Source: Pantoea rwandensis (lineage in GTDB: Bacteria; Pseudomonadota; Gammaproteobacteria; Enterobacterales; Enterobacteriaceae). Taken from it: a stretch of 64,000 nt of DNA. Shown here piece by piece: positions 7,262-19,015 of this stretch. The notes under the pieces are model-generated. The model was not told where the DNA came from, searched no databases, and saw only the letters and a list, made by a program, of their open reading frames with translations. The position numbers and the translations under genes are program-made. The stretch covers positions 3,100,001 through 3,164,000 of the forward strand of contig NZ_CP009454.1 in NCBI RefSeq assembly GCF_000759475.1, given 5' to 3'. Each line of letters starts with the position of its first letter. The stretch's first letter is position 1.

Positions 7262-8512
7262 TTACATGTTCGCGATGATCGCGTCACCAAACTCTGAGCA
7301 TTTCAGCAGTTTAGCGCCATCCATCAGACGCTCGAAGTCATAGGTCACGGTCTTAGCGGCGATTGCGCCTTCCATGCCTTTAACAATCAGGTCTGCGGCT
7401 TCGAACCACTCCATGTGGCGCAACATCATTTCTGCGGACAGGATAACGGAACCTGGGTTCACTTTATCCTGACCAGCGTACTTAGGTGCCGTACCGTGGG
7501 TGGCTTCGAACAGTGCACATTCGTCACCGATGTTTGCGCCTGGTGCGATACCGATACCGCCAACCTGTGCCGCCAGGGCATCAGAGATGTAGTCACCGTT
7601 CAGGTTCATACAAGCGATAACGTCGTATTCGGCTGGACGCAACAGGATCTGCTGCAGGAAGGCATCAGCGATCACGTCTTTCACGATGATCTCTTTGCCG
7701 GTGTTCGGGTTCTTGAACTTCATCCACGGGCCGCCATCGATCAGCTCGCCGCCGAACTCTTCTTTCACCAACTGGTATCCCCAGTCTTTGAATGAGCCTT
7801 CGGTGAACTTCATGATGTTGCCTTTGTGAACCAGGGTCAGAGAATCACGATCGTTGGTGATGGTGTACTCAACCGCTGCGCGTACCAGACGTTTAGTGCC
7901 CTCTTCAGAGCACGGCTTCACGCCGATACCACACTGCTCAGGGAAGCGAATTTTCTTCACGCCCATCTCTTCACGCAGGAACTTGATCACTTTATCTGCT
8001 TCTGGCGTGCCCGCTTTCCACTCGATACCTGCATAGATATCTTCTGAGTTTTCACGGAAGATCACCATGTCGGTATCTTCTGGGCGTTTAACCGGGCTTG
8101 GGGTACCGGTGTAGTAGCGAACCGGACGCAGGCACACGTACAGATCCAGCTCCTGACGCAGCGCAACGTTCAGAGAACGAATACCGCCACCGACTGGGGT
8201 AGTCAGCGGGCCTTTGATGGCAACGCGGTATTCTTTGATTAAATCGAGGGTTTCTTGCGGCAGCCAGACGTCCTGACCGTAAAGTTCTACTGATTTCTCA
8301 CCAGTATAAATTTCCATCCAGGAAATTTTGCGCTCGCCGTTGTAGGCTTTTTTCACAGCGGCATCAACCACTTTCAGCATAACAGGGGAAACATCAACGC
8401 CGATGCCATCACCTTCGATGTAAGGAATGACTGGGTTATTCGGAACAGTGAGTTTGCCCTGAACCAGGGTGATTTTTTGACCTTCCGCCGGAACAACTAC
8501 TTTGCTTTCCAT
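7262..8512 (-). CDS. icd: Isocitrate dehydrogenase (NADP+)
   Basis: TCA-cycle enzyme that oxidatively decarboxylates isocitrate to 2-oxoglutarate with NADP+. The product from the ATG at 8512 is 416 residues, the same as E. coli; a TTG codon just upstream is ignored. Near-identical blocks are visible: [11 protein letters not shown], the substrate loop [20 protein letters not shown] with the phosphorylatable serine of the AceK switch, [27 protein letters not shown] and [17 protein letters not shown]. The 3' end, which hosts the e14 prophage in E. coli K-12, is uninterrupted here. A terminator hairpin follows. Confidence 0.98.
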   Translation of the reverse strand: MESKVVVPAEGQKITLVQGKLTVPNNPVIPYIEGDGIGVDVSPVMLKVVDAAVKKAYNGERKISWMEIYTGEKSVELYGQDVWLPQETLDLIKEYRVAIKGPLTTPVGGGIRSLNVALRQELDLYVCLRPVRYYTGTPSPVKRPEDTDMVIFRENSEDIYAGIEWKAGTPEADKVIKFLREEMGVKKIRFPEQCGIGVKPCSEEGTKRLVRAAVEYTITNDRDSLTLVHKGNIMKFTEGSFKDWGYQLVKEEFGGELIDGGPWMKFKNPNTGKEIIVKDVIADAFLQQILLRPAEYDVIACMNLNGDYISDALAAQVGGIGIAPGANIGDECALFEATHGTAPKYAGQDKVNPGSVILSAEMMLRHMEWFEAADLIVKGMEGAIAAKTVTYDFERLMDGAKLLKCSEFGDAIIANM

Positions 8513-8608
8513 CAACCTCTCCTTCGAGCGATTTTTTGTTAATGATTTGTAAGATGCGGGTCAATACTACTTGAATATTTCCGCTACGCCAATCACCGCA
8601 GTTTCGCG

Positions 8609-8614
8609 TTATAA
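8609..8614 (+). promoter_or_regulatory. Candidate -10 element of the rluE promoter
   Basis: A perfect TATAAT lies 29 bases before the preferred rluE start. No good -35 is seen 16-18 bases upstream, so activity may depend on an activator or an upstream element. Confidence 0.4.
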
Positions 8615-8643
8615 TGCGCCGATTGTTTCTGACTGCAAAGCCC

Positions 8644-9282
8644 ATGCGAAAAACTTCTCAACGAATTCACCAGGATAAGCGTCCAAACACCGCAGCACGC
8701 CAGCCCGTGCGCCGTGACACACGTCCAAAAGGACCGCGACGCGTCATACTCTTTAACAAACCTTTCGATGTTTTACCGCAGTTCAGCGATGAAGCGGGAC
8801 GCCGCACGCTCAAGGATTTCGTGCCGGTGAGCGACGTTTATGCCGCCGGCCGCCTCGATCGCGACAGCGAAGGTTTGATGGTTCTGACCAACGATGGCGC
8901 GCTCCAGGCGCAATTGACGCAGCCCGGAAAGCGCACCGGAAAAATCTATTATGTGCAGATTGAAGGTGCACCACAGGAATCAGATTTATCCCTGTTACGC
9001 AACGGCGTCACCCTCAATGATGGACCCACGCTGCCTGCTGGCGTGGAATTGGTCACTGAACCAGAGTGGCTCTGGCCGCGCCAGCCGCCGATCCGCGAGC
9101 GTAAAGCGATCCCGACCAGTTGGTTGAAAATCACCCTGTACGAAGGGCGTAACCGTCAGGTGCGGCGCATGACGGCACATATTGGTTTTCCCACCTTGCG
9201 CCTGATTCGCTTTGCCATGGGCAAATATCAACTCGACGATTTAGCCCTGGGAGAGTGGCGCGATATCAGTGCCAACGTTTAG
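8644..9282 (+). CDS. rluE: 23S rRNA pseudouridine(2457) synthase RluE
   Basis: RsuA-family pseudouridine synthase acting on U2457 of 23S rRNA. No S4 domain precedes the catalytic core, as expected for RluE. The catalytic motif [10 protein letters not shown] (the Asp after RL) and the conserved [18 protein letters not shown] and [20 protein letters not shown] blocks are all present. Two starts are possible, 8614 and 8644. I prefer 8644 because TATAAT at 8609-8614 looks like the promoter -10 box and would overlap the upstream ATG; the E. coli protein does, however, begin with a comparable extension. icd is divergent. Confidence 0.95.
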   Translation: MRKTSQRIHQDKRPNTAARQPVRRDTRPKGPRRVILFNKPFDVLPQFSDEAGRRTLKDFVPVSDVYAAGRLDRDSEGLMVLTNDGALQAQLTQPGKRTGKIYYVQIEGAPQESDLSLLRNGVTLNDGPTLPAGVELVTEPEWLWPRQPPIRERKAIPTSWLKITLYEGRNRQVRRMTAHIGFPTLRLIRFAMGKYQLDDLALGEWRDISANV

Positions 9283-9327
9283 AGCACCACTTTTCAATAA
9301 CTTTTAGTTAACAATTTCGGAGGAAGG

Positions 9328-9801
9328 ATGTTTAAACCTCATGTAACGGTAGCTTGTATCGTGCAGGCGCAAGGCGAATTACTGGTGGTCGAAGAGCGTG
9401 TTCACGGCCGCATTACGTGGAATCAGCCGGCGGGTCATCTCGAAGCCGATGAAACGTTGCTCGAAGCCGCACAGCGTGAGTTATTTGAAGAGACCGGAAT
9501 AGACGCTAAACCCGAGTATTTCCTCGGTGTGCAGCAGTGGATCGCGCCTGACGATACACCTTTTGTGCGTTTCCTGTTTGGCCTCGATCTGCCAGAAAAA
9601 TGCGAGACGTCTCCGCACGATCGTGACATCGATTGTTGCTGGTGGCTGCCGCCAGAGCAGATTCTGACGGCGAATCGCCTGCGTTCACCGCTGGTCGCTG
9701 AGAGTGTACGATTGTGGCAACAAGGCGCACGTTATCCGCTGCAACTGGTGGCGCCGTTCCAATGGCCGTTTCACGAAGGTGCGCGCCCGGCTTCGGCATG
9801 A
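9328..9801 (+). CDS. nudJ: Phosphatase NudJ (Nudix hydrolase)
   Basis: Nudix hydrolase that in E. coli dephosphorylates the thiamine intermediate HMP pyrophosphate and nucleoside di- and triphosphates. The Nudix box is complete: Gly36, Glu42, then REL-x-EE-x-G at residues 50-57 (GHLEADE...RELFEETGI), which binds the metal ion. Length is 157 residues against 153 in E. coli. The ATG is preceded by the strong ribosome site GGAGGAAGG. It sits between rluE and mnmA as in E. coli. Confidence 0.95.
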   Translation: MFKPHVTVACIVQAQGELLVVEERVHGRITWNQPAGHLEADETLLEAAQRELFEETGIDAKPEYFLGVQQWIAPDDTPFVRFLFGLDLPEKCETSPHDRDIDCCWWLPPEQILTANRLRSPLVAESVRLWQQGARYPLQLVAPFQWPFHEGARPASA

Positions 9802-9842
9802 TAGAATGCGCCGCCTGTTTTTATCGTAATTAAGAGTGCGTC

Positions 9843-10955
9843 ATGTCTGACAACAGCCAGAAAAAAGTGATCGTCGGGATGTCCGGCGGCGTCGATTCTT
9901 CCGTATCCGCCTGGTTACTGCAACAGCAGGGCTATCAGGTTGAAGGCCTGTTCATGAAGAACTGGGAGGAAGACGACGGCGAGGAGTATTGCACCGCCGC
10001 TGATGATCTGGCTGACGCTCAAGCCGTGTGTGACAAACTCGGCATCAAACTGCACAAAATCAACTTCGCCGCTGAGTACTGGGACAACGTGTTCGAACAC
10101 TTCCTGGAAGAGTACAAAGCGGGCCGTACGCCAAACCCCGATATTCTGTGCAATAAAGAGATCAAATTTAAGGCCTTCCTTGAATTCGCGGCTGAAGATC
10201 TCGGTGCAGACTTCATCGCCACCGGACACTATGTGCGCCGCGCCGATGTGAATGGCACCAGCCAGTTATTGCGCGGTCTCGACGGCAATAAAGATCAGAG
10301 TTACTTCCTCTACACCCTGAGCCATGAACAGATTGCGCAAAGCCTGTTCCCGGTGGGTGAACTGGAGAAGCCTGAAGTTCGGCGTATCGCTGAAGAACTG
10401 GATTTGATCACTGCGAAGAAAAAAGACTCGACCGGCATTTGCTTTATCGGCGAGCGCAAATTCCGCGACTTCCTTGGCCGTTACTTACCTGCACAGCCGG
10501 GCGAAATCGAAACCGTTGAGGGTGAGATTGTCGGTGAACACCAGGGGCTGATGTATCACACGCTGGGTCAGCGCAAAGGATTGGGGATTGGTGGACGCAA
10601 AGAGAGCAATGACGATCCCTGGTATGTGGTCGACAAAGACGTCGCACGCAACCGCCTGGTGGTGGCGCAGGGTGCTGAACATCCACGCCTGATGTCTGTT
10701 GGCTTGATTGCTCAGCAACTGGATTGGGTTGATCGCCAAACGATGACGGCCCCGTTGCGCTGCACGGTGAAAACCCGTTATCGCCAGACCGATATTCCCT
10801 GTGAAATCATTCCGCTGGATAGCAATCGTATTGAAGTGCGTTTTGACGAGCCGGTTGCGGCCGTCACGCCTGGCCAGTCGGCCGTATTTTATCTGGGTGA
10901 TGTTTGCCTCGGTGGCGGCATTATTGAACAGCGCCTGCCCCTGGCAGAAGCCTGA
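9843..10955 (+). CDS. mnmA: tRNA-specific 2-thiouridylase MnmA
   Basis: Catalyses the ATP-dependent 2-thiolation of the wobble uridine in tRNAs for Lys, Glu and Gln, taking sulfur from the Tus relay. The PP-loop SGGVDSS is at residues 14-20. The two catalytic cysteines are Cys103 (in [11 protein letters not shown]) and Cys200 (in [11 protein letters not shown]). The tRNA-binding region GHYVRR and the C-terminal beta barrel are present; length (370) fits the family. hflD follows after 35 bases and purB is further downstream. Confidence 0.97.
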   Translation: MSDNSQKKVIVGMSGGVDSSVSAWLLQQQGYQVEGLFMKNWEEDDGEEYCTAADDLADAQAVCDKLGIKLHKINFAAEYWDNVFEHFLEEYKAGRTPNPDILCNKEIKFKAFLEFAAEDLGADFIATGHYVRRADVNGTSQLLRGLDGNKDQSYFLYTLSHEQIAQSLFPVGELEKPEVRRIAEELDLITAKKKDSTGICFIGERKFRDFLGRYLPAQPGEIETVEGEIVGEHQGLMYHTLGQRKGLGIGGRKESNDDPWYVVDKDVARNRLVVAQGAEHPRLMSVGLIAQQLDWVDRQTMTAPLRCTVKTRYRQTDIPCEIIPLDSNRIEVRFDEPVAAVTPGQSAVFYLGDVCLGGGIIEQRLPLAEA

Positions 10956-10990
10956 GGTCGGCGCTGCCGACGCGATGACAGGAGTTAAGC

Positions 10991-11632
10991 GTGGCCAAGA
11001 ACTATTATGAGATAACGCTCGCGCTCGCGGGTATTTGTCAGTCCGCGCATCTGGTGCAGCAATTAGCGCATCAGGGCAGTTGCAACAATGCCGCATTAAC
11101 CGTGTCGCTGCGCAGCCTGCTGGATCTGAACCCCGGCTCGACGCTGGCGGTCTTTGGCAATGATGAAGCGAATCTGCACCTCGGTCTGGAATCGCTGATG
11201 GCCGTGCTGAACAGCGGCAGCCGCCAGGGTGCCGGGGCCGAACTGACACGTTACACCCTGAGCATGATGGTGCTGGAACGCAAACTGCACGGCAACAGCG
11301 CGGCGCTGAACACCCTTTCTCAGCGTATTGCGCAACTTGATCGCCAATTAGCGCATTACGAGCTGGAATCTGAAACCATCACCAGTGCCATGGCCGGGAT
11401 TTATGTCGATGTCATTAGCCCACTGGGTCCGCGCATTCAGGTCACCGGTTCGCCGCAGGTATTACAGAATTCTCAGGTACAGAGTAAAGTGCGTGCCGCC
11501 TTGCTGGCAGGTATTCGTGCTGCTGTACTGTGGCAGCAGGTGGGCGGTGGTCGCCTGCAGCTGATGTTCTCACGTCAGCGTTTGCTGCGTGAAGCCAAAA
11601 CCATTTTATCCCGGTTGGGCCCGGCGTATTAA
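10991..11632 (+). CDS. hflD: High frequency lysogenization protein HflD
   Basis: A 213-residue, all-helical membrane-associated protein that in E. coli binds phage lambda CII and affects the lysis/lysogeny choice; its own cellular role is unclear. The start is the GTG at 10991 ([11 protein letters not shown], as in E. coli), with CAGGAG upstream. Highly conserved blocks are [16 protein letters not shown] and the C-terminal [14 protein letters not shown] and [16 protein letters not shown]. It lies between mnmA and purB as in E. coli. Confidence 0.96.
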   Translation: MAKNYYEITLALAGICQSAHLVQQLAHQGSCNNAALTVSLRSLLDLNPGSTLAVFGNDEANLHLGLESLMAVLNSGSRQGAGAELTRYTLSMMVLERKLHGNSAALNTLSQRIAQLDRQLAHYELESETITSAMAGIYVDVISPLGPRIQVTGSPQVLQNSQVQSKVRAALLAGIRAAVLWQQVGGGRLQLMFSRQRLLREAKTILSRLGPAY

Positions 11633-11649
11633 CCGCCGCCCTACCCTAA

Positions 11650-13047
<1,398 letters not shown>

Positions 13048-13053
13048 TCATTA

Positions 13054-13077
13054 AGGGTGTGCCTGCGGGCACACCCT
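13054..13077 (+). terminator. Hairpin after purB
   Basis: A perfect 10-bp stem (AGGGTGTGCC / GGCACACCCT) with a 4-base loop begins 6 bases past the purB stop. The following sequence ACTCTTCCTC is pyrimidine-rich but not a clean U run. Confidence 0.6.
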
Positions 13078-13198
13078 ACTCTTCCTCTCAGGCAGTCGAG
13101 CGCCTGCAAATCGGCAAGTGCATCAATCCCTTGTCGCCTGCGTCCGGAATGAATACTCGCCGCGTTTTCCTGCTGTCGTTCAAACGATGACAGTCAAG

Positions 13199-13233
13199 TG
13201 TTGTTCTCTTGTTTAGCTCGCTTAACATATACT
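13199..13233 (+). promoter_or_regulatory. PhoP box and -10 element of the phoPQ promoter
   Basis: TGTTGT-N5-TGTTTA at 13199-13215 matches the direct-repeat PhoP box (TGTTTA-N5-TGTTTA) with two mismatches in the first half and none in the second. A -10 element TATACT at 13228-13233 follows after 12 bases, the spacing typical of PhoP-activated promoters that lack a good -35. The phoP ATG is 38 bases further. This implies positive autoregulation. Confidence 0.7.
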
Positions 13234-13271
13234 CTTGCCATCATCACTGAGTTTGAAGGTAAGGAAATTCT

Positions 13272-13940
13272 ATGCGTGTTCTGGTTGTGGAAGATAATGC
13301 ACTGCTGCGTCATCATCTCGCCGTGCAGTTACGTGAAATGGGTCATCAGGTGGATGCTGCCGAAGATGCCAAAGAAGCCGATTATTTCCTGCAGGAACAC
13401 ATTCCCGACATTGCGCTGGTCGATTTAGGCTTGCCTGATGAAGATGGCATGTCGTTGATTCGTCGCTGGCGCGGTGATGCTGTGCGTCAACCGATTCTGG
13501 TGTTGACGGCGCGTGAAGGCTGGCAGGCTAAAGTGGAAGCACTCGAAGCGGGTGCCGATGACTACGTCACCAAACCTTTCCATATCGAAGAAGTTGCTGC
13601 ACGTTTGCAGGCGCTGATGCGTCGCAACAGTGGACACGCTTCACAGATCATTGCGATGCCGCCGTTCCAGGTTGATCTGTCACGTCGTGAAGTGACCGTC
13701 AATGATGCGCCGGTTAAACTCACCGCATTTGAATACACCATTGTAGAAACCTTGATCCGCAACGCCGGAAAAGTGGTCAGCAAAGATTCGCTGATGCTGC
13801 AACTCTATCCCGATGCCGAACTGCGCGAGAGCCACACCATTGATGTTTTGATGGGTCGCCTGCGTAAAAAGATTCTTGCGCTCCATCCGACCGAAGTGAT
13901 TAACACCGTGCGCGGCCAGGGCTATCGTTTTGATCTCTGA
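13272..13940 (+). CDS. phoP: Response regulator PhoP
   Basis: OmpR/PhoB-type response regulator that answers low Mg2+, acid and cationic peptides with PhoQ. The receiver domain (about 1-120) has the acidic pair Glu7/Asp8, phosphoacceptor Asp51 ([12 protein letters not shown]), Thr79 and Lys101 (YVTKPF). The winged-helix DNA-binding domain follows, ending in [12 protein letters not shown]. Length 222-223 is standard. AAGGTAAGGAAA precedes the ATG. phoQ starts 3 bases after its stop, so the pair is translationally linked. Confidence 0.98.
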   Translation: MRVLVVEDNALLRHHLAVQLREMGHQVDAAEDAKEADYFLQEHIPDIALVDLGLPDEDGMSLIRRWRGDAVRQPILVLTAREGWQAKVEALEAGADDYVTKPFHIEEVAARLQALMRRNSGHASQIIAMPPFQVDLSRREVTVNDAPVKLTAFEYTIVETLIRNAGKVVSKDSLMLQLYPDAELRESHTIDVLMGRLRKKILALHPTEVINTVRGQGYRFDL

Positions 13941-13943
13941 TTT

Positions 13944-15404
13944 ATGAATTGGCTGAATCGCTTACGTCCTTTCTCATTACGCGCCCGGTTTTTACTGGCG
14001 ACCGCCGCTATTGTGCTGTTTTTGTCGCTCTCCTACGGCATGGTTGCCGTAGTCGGCTATGTGGTGAGTTTCGATAAAAACACTTATCGCGTGATGCGCG
14101 GCGAGAGCAACCTGTTCTTCACCCTGGCGCAGTGGCAAAACAATAAGCTGACCATTGCCCAGCCAGAGCGTATGACGCTCAATTTCCCGACGCTGGTGTT
14201 TATCTACGATGAACACGGCAAGCTGCTGTGGCAGCAACGTGATGTGCCGGACATCCGCAAAAACATTCGGCGTGAGTGGCTGCTCAAGCCCGATTTTTAT
14301 GAAATCGACACCACAAATCGCACCAGTCTGGCCGCCATCGGCAACAACTCCGAGGTCAAAGAGCGGTTGCATCAACTGGACAGCGACAACAACGACACCT
14401 TTACCCACTCGGTCGCCGTCAACCGTTACGATGCCACCACCAACTTACCGGCACTGACCATCGTAGTGGTGGATTCTATCCCCCAGGAACTGCAGCACTC
14501 GGATGTGGTGTGGTCATGGTTTAGCTATGTGCTGGCAGCGAACCTGCTGTTAGTGATTCCGCTGCTGTGGCTGGCCGCGCACTGGAGCCTGCGCCCTATT
14601 GGTGATTTAACCGCGCAGGTGCGGGAACTGGAAACGGGTCATCGCGAGAACCTGGACGACAATCCGCCGCAGGAGTTACGCAGCCTGGTGCGAAATCTCA
14701 ACCTGCTGCTGACCAATGAGCGCCAGCGCTACACGCGTTATCGCACCACCCTGTCTGATTTAACGCACAGCCTGAAAACTCCGCTGGCGGTGTTGCAGAG
14801 TACCTTGCGCTCCCTGCGCAGCGGTAAGGAGCTCACCGTGGAGCAGGCTGAGCCGGTGATGCTGGAGCAGATCAGCCGTATTTCACAACAAATTGGCTAC
14901 TACCTGCATCGTGCCAGTATGCAGGCCGATCATAATCCGCTGCAGCGCGATCTGCATTCGGTGTCGGCACTATTGGACAGCCTTTGCTCGGCGCTGAATA
15001 AGGTTTATCAGCGCAAAGGTGTCGAAATCACCCTGGATATTTCCCCCGAGTTGACCTTTGTCGGTGACCAAAATGACTTTATGGAAGTGCTGGGCAACGT
15101 GCTGGATAACGCCTGCAAATACTGCCTGGAATTTATTGAGGTCAGCGCACGGCAAACCGACAAGGCACTGCATCTGTTTATTGATGATGACGGCCCCGGC
15201 ATTCCTGAAAGCAAACGCGATCTGATCTTCGTGCGCGGTCAGCGTGCCGATACGTTACGTCCCGGCCAGGGCCTTGGCTTAGCCGTGGTCCGCGACATCC
15301 TCGAACAATACGCCGGTCAGGTGATCGCCAGCACCAGCCCGCTGGGCGGTGCCCGCATGGAAGTGATTTTCCAGCGTCAGGAAGTTGAACATCACCGCGA
15401 GTAG
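13944..15404 (+). CDS. phoQ: Sensor histidine kinase/phosphatase PhoQ
   Basis: Inner-membrane sensor kinase, 486 residues as in E. coli. Two membrane helices (about 18-40 and 192-214) enclose a PAS-like periplasmic domain; then come a HAMP linker, the phosphorylated histidine His275 ([10 protein letters not shown]), an N box ([10 protein letters not shown]), DDDGPGIP and GQGLGLAV. The periplasmic acidic patch that senses Mg2+ and cationic peptides in E. coli (about residues 148-154, EDDDDAE) is weaker here: the aligned stretch at about 145-151 reads LDSDNND with three acidic residues. Cotranscribed with phoP. Confidence 0.97.
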   Translation: MNWLNRLRPFSLRARFLLATAAIVLFLSLSYGMVAVVGYVVSFDKNTYRVMRGESNLFFTLAQWQNNKLTIAQPERMTLNFPTLVFIYDEHGKLLWQQRDVPDIRKNIRREWLLKPDFYEIDTTNRTSLAAIGNNSEVKERLHQLDSDNNDTFTHSVAVNRYDATTNLPALTIVVVDSIPQELQHSDVVWSWFSYVLAANLLLVIPLLWLAAHWSLRPIGDLTAQVRELETGHRENLDDNPPQELRSLVRNLNLLLTNERQRYTRYRTTLSDLTHSLKTPLAVLQSTLRSLRSGKELTVEQAEPVMLEQISRISQQIGYYLHRASMQADHNPLQRDLHSVSALLDSLCSALNKVYQRKGVEITLDISPELTFVGDQNDFMEVLGNVLDNACKYCLEFIEVSARQTDKALHLFIDDDGPGIPESKRDLIFVRGQRADTLRPGQGLGLAVVRDILEQYAGQVIASTSPLGGARMEVIFQRQEVEHHRE

Positions 15405-15461
15405 AAAGGCCTGCGGGCTGTTATACTTGCCTGCATTCATGGCCCTAACCGGAACACTCGT

Positions 15462-16583
15462 ATGGACTATCAGCTCGATATTAACTGGCCCGACTTTATT
15501 CAGCGCTACTGGCAAAAACGTCCGGTGGTGCTCAAGCGTGGTTTTAAAAACTTCATTGATCCCATTTCTCCTGATGAGCTGGCGGGTCTGGCGATGGAAA
15601 ACGAGGTGGACAGCCGCCTGGTGAGCCATAACAACGGCAAATGGCAGGTTAGCCATGGTCCGTTTGAAAGCTACGATCATCTCGGCGAGAGCAACTGGTC
15701 GCTGCTGGTGCAGGCGGTTAATCACTGGCATGAACCTTCTGCCGCGCTGATGCGCCCGTTCCGTTTCCTGCCTGACTGGCGCATCGACGATCTGATGATC
15801 TCTTTTGCCGTTCCGGGCGGCGGTGTAGGCCCACACTTCGACCAGTATGATGTGTTTATCATTCAGGGCACCGGCCGTCGTCGCTGGCGCGTGGGCGAAA
15901 AAGTGCCGATGAAACAGCACTGCCCGCATCCCGATCTGCTGCAGGTTGAGCCGTTTGATGCCATCATCGACGAAGAGATGGAGCCGGGCGACATTCTGTA
16001 CATTCCGCCAGGATTCCCGCATGAGGGCTATTCGCTGGAAAATGCCATCAATTATTCGGTCGGTTTCCGTGCACCCAATGGCCGCGAGCTGATTAGCGGT
16101 TTCGCCGACTTTATGCTGGCACATGAGCTGGGCAGCTATCGTTTCAGCGATCCAGATGTGCCTTCGCGCGATTGTCCGTCACAGATTTTGCCCTCTGAAG
16201 TGGAAGGGATCCGTCAGGTGATGTTGGATGTGATCAACCAACCAGAACAGTTCAATCAGTGGTTTGGCGAGTTTATCTCGCAGTCACGTCACGAACTGGA
16301 TATCGCCCCACCAGAGCCGCCGTATCAGCCTGATGAGATTTATGATGCGCTGCAGCAAGGCGATGCGTTGACGCGCCTTGGCGGCCTGCGCGTGTTGACG
16401 CTGGGCGACGCGGTATTTGTGAATGGGGAGCGTGTGGCGTGCAGCCACCCAGAAGTGCTGGCGGCACTGGCACACAATCAGGTGTTAACGCTGGAAGATT
16501 TCGGCGATGCGCTGGACGATCCGTCGCTGCTGGCACAGCTTGCGGCGCTGGTGAACAGCGGCTACTGGTTCTTCGGTGAGTAA
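15462..16583 (+). CDS. roxA: Ribosomal protein uL16 arginine 3-hydroxylase RoxA
   Basis: JmjC-type Fe(II)/2-oxoglutarate oxygenase (YcfD) that hydroxylates Arg81 of ribosomal protein L16. The iron ligands His125 and Asp127 (GPHFDQYD) and His187 (PPGFPHEGYS) fall at the same residue numbers as in the E. coli enzyme. Length is 373 residues. A C-terminal winged-helix/dimer region follows the cupin core. It lies 57 bases after phoQ, with its own sequence gap, in the E. coli order. Confidence 0.96.
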   Translation: MDYQLDINWPDFIQRYWQKRPVVLKRGFKNFIDPISPDELAGLAMENEVDSRLVSHNNGKWQVSHGPFESYDHLGESNWSLLVQAVNHWHEPSAALMRPFRFLPDWRIDDLMISFAVPGGGVGPHFDQYDVFIIQGTGRRRWRVGEKVPMKQHCPHPDLLQVEPFDAIIDEEMEPGDILYIPPGFPHEGYSLENAINYSVGFRAPNGRELISGFADFMLAHELGSYRFSDPDVPSRDCPSQILPSEVEGIRQVMLDVINQPEQFNQWFGEFISQSRHELDIAPPEPPYQPDEIYDALQQGDALTRLGGLRVLTLGDAVFVNGERVACSHPEVLAALAHNQVLTLEDFGDALDDPSLLAQLAALVNSGYWFFGE

Positions 16584-16594
16584 TCTGTTGCGCT

Positions 16595-16628
16595 AAAAAA
16601 ATCGCGCCTCTTTATCACGGCGCGATTT
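16595..16628 (-). terminator. Distal hairpin between roxA and pepT
   Basis: A 10-bp stem (AAATCGCGCC / GGCGCGATTT) with a 10-base loop. The U run lies on the minus-strand side, so it would act on transcripts reading out of pepT; for roxA it offers only a stem. Confidence 0.5.
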
Positions 16629-16688
16629 GCCACCCGTGTTTGCCGCGACAGAGACGCTGTCGACTGCGCCGCCACGTAAGATATTGAT

Positions 16689-16714
16689 AAAAGGCCTGCT
16701 TAGCAGGCCTTTTT
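16689..16714. terminator. Bidirectional terminator between roxA and pepT
   Basis: A strong stem (AAAAGGCCTGC / GCAGGCCTTTTT) with a 3-base loop has U runs in both directions. It serves the convergent genes roxA and pepT. Confidence 0.85.
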
Positions 16715-16718
16715 CATA

Positions 16719-17945
16719 CTATTTCTTCTCTGCTGCCAGCGCAGACAAGCGTACTATCACATCTACCGCCTGCGACATCACATTTAATGACGCAAACTCG
16801 TGTTTACCGTGGTAGTTATAGCCGCCGGTGAACAGGTTCGGACACGGCAAACCCTTCCACGATAGCGCAGAACCGTCGGTGCCACCGCGAATCGGCTTCA
16901 CCACCGGCTCGATACCGCAATCACGAATGGCCTGCAGCGCCAGCTCAATAATCTGCGGATGTGGCTCAACTTTCTCACGCATATTGCGGTAGCTGTCGCT
17001 GATCTCAACTTTCACTGAGCACTCAGCCTGCAGCCCTTTCCCAACGCGCGCCGCAATCTCTTCCAGCAGCTGTTTACGCTGTTCATAACTGTCGGCGTCG
17101 AAATCACGAATCAGATACATTAACTCGGCATGCTCAACCGTGCCTTTGATGGTGTGCAGATGGAAAAAGCCTTCATAACCGTCAGTGAACTGAGGTTTTT
17201 CTTTGGCGGGTAGCTCAGCGTGGAAACGCATTGCCAGATCCAGTGCATTCACCATCACGTTTTTCGCACTGCCGGGGTGCACGTTATTGCCGGTGATTTT
17301 CACCATCGCGGTCGCGGCATTGAAGTTTTCAAATTCAAATTCGCCGAGATCGCTGCCATCAATGGTGTACGCCCAGTCCGCTGCAAAACCTTCAACATCG
17401 AAATGAGAGGTGCCGCGACCAATCTCTTCATCAGGGGTAAACGCCACACGAATCGCGCCGTGCGGAATATTCTCTTTCACCAGGCGTGCCATCGCCGTCA
17501 TGATTTCAGCGATACCCGCTTTATCATCTGCGCCGAGCAAGGTTTTGCCATCGGTGGTGATCAGCGTATGGCCAATCAACTTGTGCAGGATCGGGAACAT
17601 CACCGGCGAGAGGATTTCATCGCCGTTGCCCAGCGCAATATCGCCGCCACGGTAGTTTTCGATAATCTGCGGATTGACGTTTTTAGCGGTGAAATCCGGT
17701 GACGTATCCATATGCGAGATAAAGCCAATCACCGGGGTCGGCCAGTCAACGTTGGCGGGCAAAGTGCCCATCACGCAGCAGTGATCGCTCAGGGACACAT
17801 CAACAAATCCCAGTGCAATCAGCTCTTCCTGTAACTGACGCGCCAGCGTCCACTGCCCTTCACTGCTGGGCACCTGACGCGCCTGCGGTTTTGACTGAGT
17901 TTCTACTGCCACATAACTGAGAAAACGCTCAAGTAATTGATCCAT
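16719..17945 (-). CDS. pepT: Peptidase T (tripeptide aminopeptidase)
   Basis: M20-family zinc aminopeptidase that removes N-terminal residues from tripeptides in the cytoplasm. Zinc-binding motif SHMDTSPD gives His78 and Asp80. [10 protein letters not shown] carries the bridging Asp, and [12 protein letters not shown] contains the catalytic glutamate. GGTDGSALS and the C-terminal [10 protein letters not shown] supply further ligands. Length is 408 residues, as in E. coli. The potABCD genes that sit beside pepT in E. coli are absent; cobB follows on the same strand. Confidence 0.97.
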   Translation of the reverse strand: MDQLLERFLSYVAVETQSKPQARQVPSSEGQWTLARQLQEELIALGFVDVSLSDHCCVMGTLPANVDWPTPVIGFISHMDTSPDFTAKNVNPQIIENYRGGDIALGNGDEILSPVMFPILHKLIGHTLITTDGKTLLGADDKAGIAEIMTAMARLVKENIPHGAIRVAFTPDEEIGRGTSHFDVEGFAADWAYTIDGSDLGEFEFENFNAATAMVKITGNNVHPGSAKNVMVNALDLAMRFHAELPAKEKPQFTDGYEGFFHLHTIKGTVEHAELMYLIRDFDADSYEQRKQLLEEIAARVGKGLQAECSVKVEISDSYRNMREKVEPHPQIIELALQAIRDCGIEPVVKPIRGGTDGSALSWKGLPCPNLFTGGYNYHGKHEFASLNVMSQAVDVIVRLSALAAEKK

Positions 17946-17978
17946 TTGTCATCCCTCTAAAGAACCTGCGTTATTATC

Positions 17979-17999
17979 ATGGCGCGTGAGGCGCGCCAT
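17979..17999. repeat. Inverted repeat between pepT and cobB
   Basis: ATGGCGCG and CGCGCCAT form a perfect 8-bp stem around TGAGG. It lies 66 bases past the cobB stop on the minus strand. There is no U run, so a role as cobB terminator is only possible. Confidence 0.35.
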
Positions 18000-18064
18000 G
18001 TTGCGTCAAATCATTATCCTTCAGGTTAGCGTTCTCAGCGCAAAGTGCTTAACCAGATATCGTC

Positions 18065-18898
18065 TTACTTATACAGCCCGCGTAGAAAGGTATGCACAAA
18101 ATCCGGTACCACTTCACTGGCTAAGCCGTACTGGCTTTCCGCGAACTCATTGCCAACCTGACTTGGCTCCAGATTGAGTTCAACGGTATGCGCACCCTGC
18201 AGTTTTGCTTCATGCACAAAACCGGCGGCGGGATAGACATGCCCGGAGGTGCCAATGGCGATAAACAGATTGGCTTTCTCGATCGCCTGATAAATCTCTT
18301 CCATGCCGAGCGGCATTTCGCCAAACCACACCACATGCGGACGGAGTCGGGCCGGGAACTGGCAGCAGGTGCAGCGATCGTCCGGCTTCACATCTTCCGT
18401 CCAATCCAGCACCTGTCCACTGCTTTCACAGCGCACTTTTAGCAATTCACCGTGCATATGCAGCACGCGCTGACTGCCTGCCCGCTCATGCAGATTATCG
18501 ATGTTCTGCGTCACCAACAGGAAGTTGTCGCCCAGCACCTGCTCCAGCTCGGCCAGCGCTTTGTGCGCGGCATTTGGCTGAATCTCCGGCTGTTGCAACT
18601 GACGGCGGCGCGCATTGTAGAATCCTTGCACCAGATCGGGATTACGATGAAATCCTTCTGGTGTGGCAACATCTTCAACCCGATGCTCTTCCCATAATCC
18701 GTCGGCAGCGCGAAAGGTTTGAATGCCTGACTCGGCGGAGATGCCAGCGCCGGTCAGTACCACGACGCGCGGTTGCGGGTGCGCAGCCAGTTCAGCTTTG
18801 CGATCGCGTTCAAAGATGCGCTGGCGAAAGCGCTGATGCACTTTGCGGCGATTTTTCTTGTCGCGGGCGAGTCGTAGACGGCGGCGCGGTATGCGCAT
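18065..18898 (-). CDS. cobB: NAD-dependent protein deacylase CobB (sirtuin)
   Basis: Sirtuin that removes acetyl and succinyl groups from lysines using NAD+. Seen in order: an arginine/lysine-rich N-terminal extension of about 40 residues (the long CobB form), the NAD site [11 protein letters not shown] (49-59), Tyr94 and Arg97 of the YxxR motif linked to desuccinylation, [11 protein letters not shown] (131-141) and the catalytic His149 (HMHGE). Zinc cysteines surround [13 protein letters not shown]. Length is 277 residues. nagK, which separates cobB from lolE in E. coli, is missing. Confidence 0.96.
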   Translation of the reverse strand: MRIPRRRLRLARDKKNRRKVHQRFRQRIFERDRKAELAAHPQPRVVVLTGAGISAESGIQTFRAADGLWEEHRVEDVATPEGFHRNPDLVQGFYNARRRQLQQPEIQPNAAHKALAELEQVLGDNFLLVTQNIDNLHERAGSQRVLHMHGELLKVRCESSGQVLDWTEDVKPDDRCTCCQFPARLRPHVVWFGEMPLGMEEIYQAIEKANLFIAIGTSGHVYPAAGFVHEAKLQGAHTVELNLEPSQVGNEFAESQYGLASEVVPDFVHTFLRGLYK

Positions 18899-19015
18899 AA
18901 AAGCTCCTTATGCTGCGGTGGATGTCACCGCATGTCGGGTGTTTGGCTCAGGATAATGGTTCCCGATAATAGCGGCTGCGCATGACGGCTGCATGCCACA
19001 GACGCTGAAAATGTG

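Noticed and set aside
7262..7400. Prophage remnant at the 3' end of icd
   Set aside because: icd hosts e14 in E. coli K-12, but here the 3' end is followed directly by a terminator and the convergent channel gene, with no duplicated icd end or integrase.
10485..11249. A 254-codon minus-strand frame opposite mnmA/hflD
   Set aside because: Antisense to two well-supported genes, with no domain or ribosome site.
13211..13225. Alternative PhoP box GTTTA-N5-CTTAA
   Set aside because: Second half is poor and would be only 2 bases from the -10 element; the box at 13199-13215 has the correct spacing.
15279..16124. A 281-codon minus-strand frame opposite phoQ/roxA
   Set aside because: It spans two real genes on the other strand and the gap between them; no start signal or recognisable domain.
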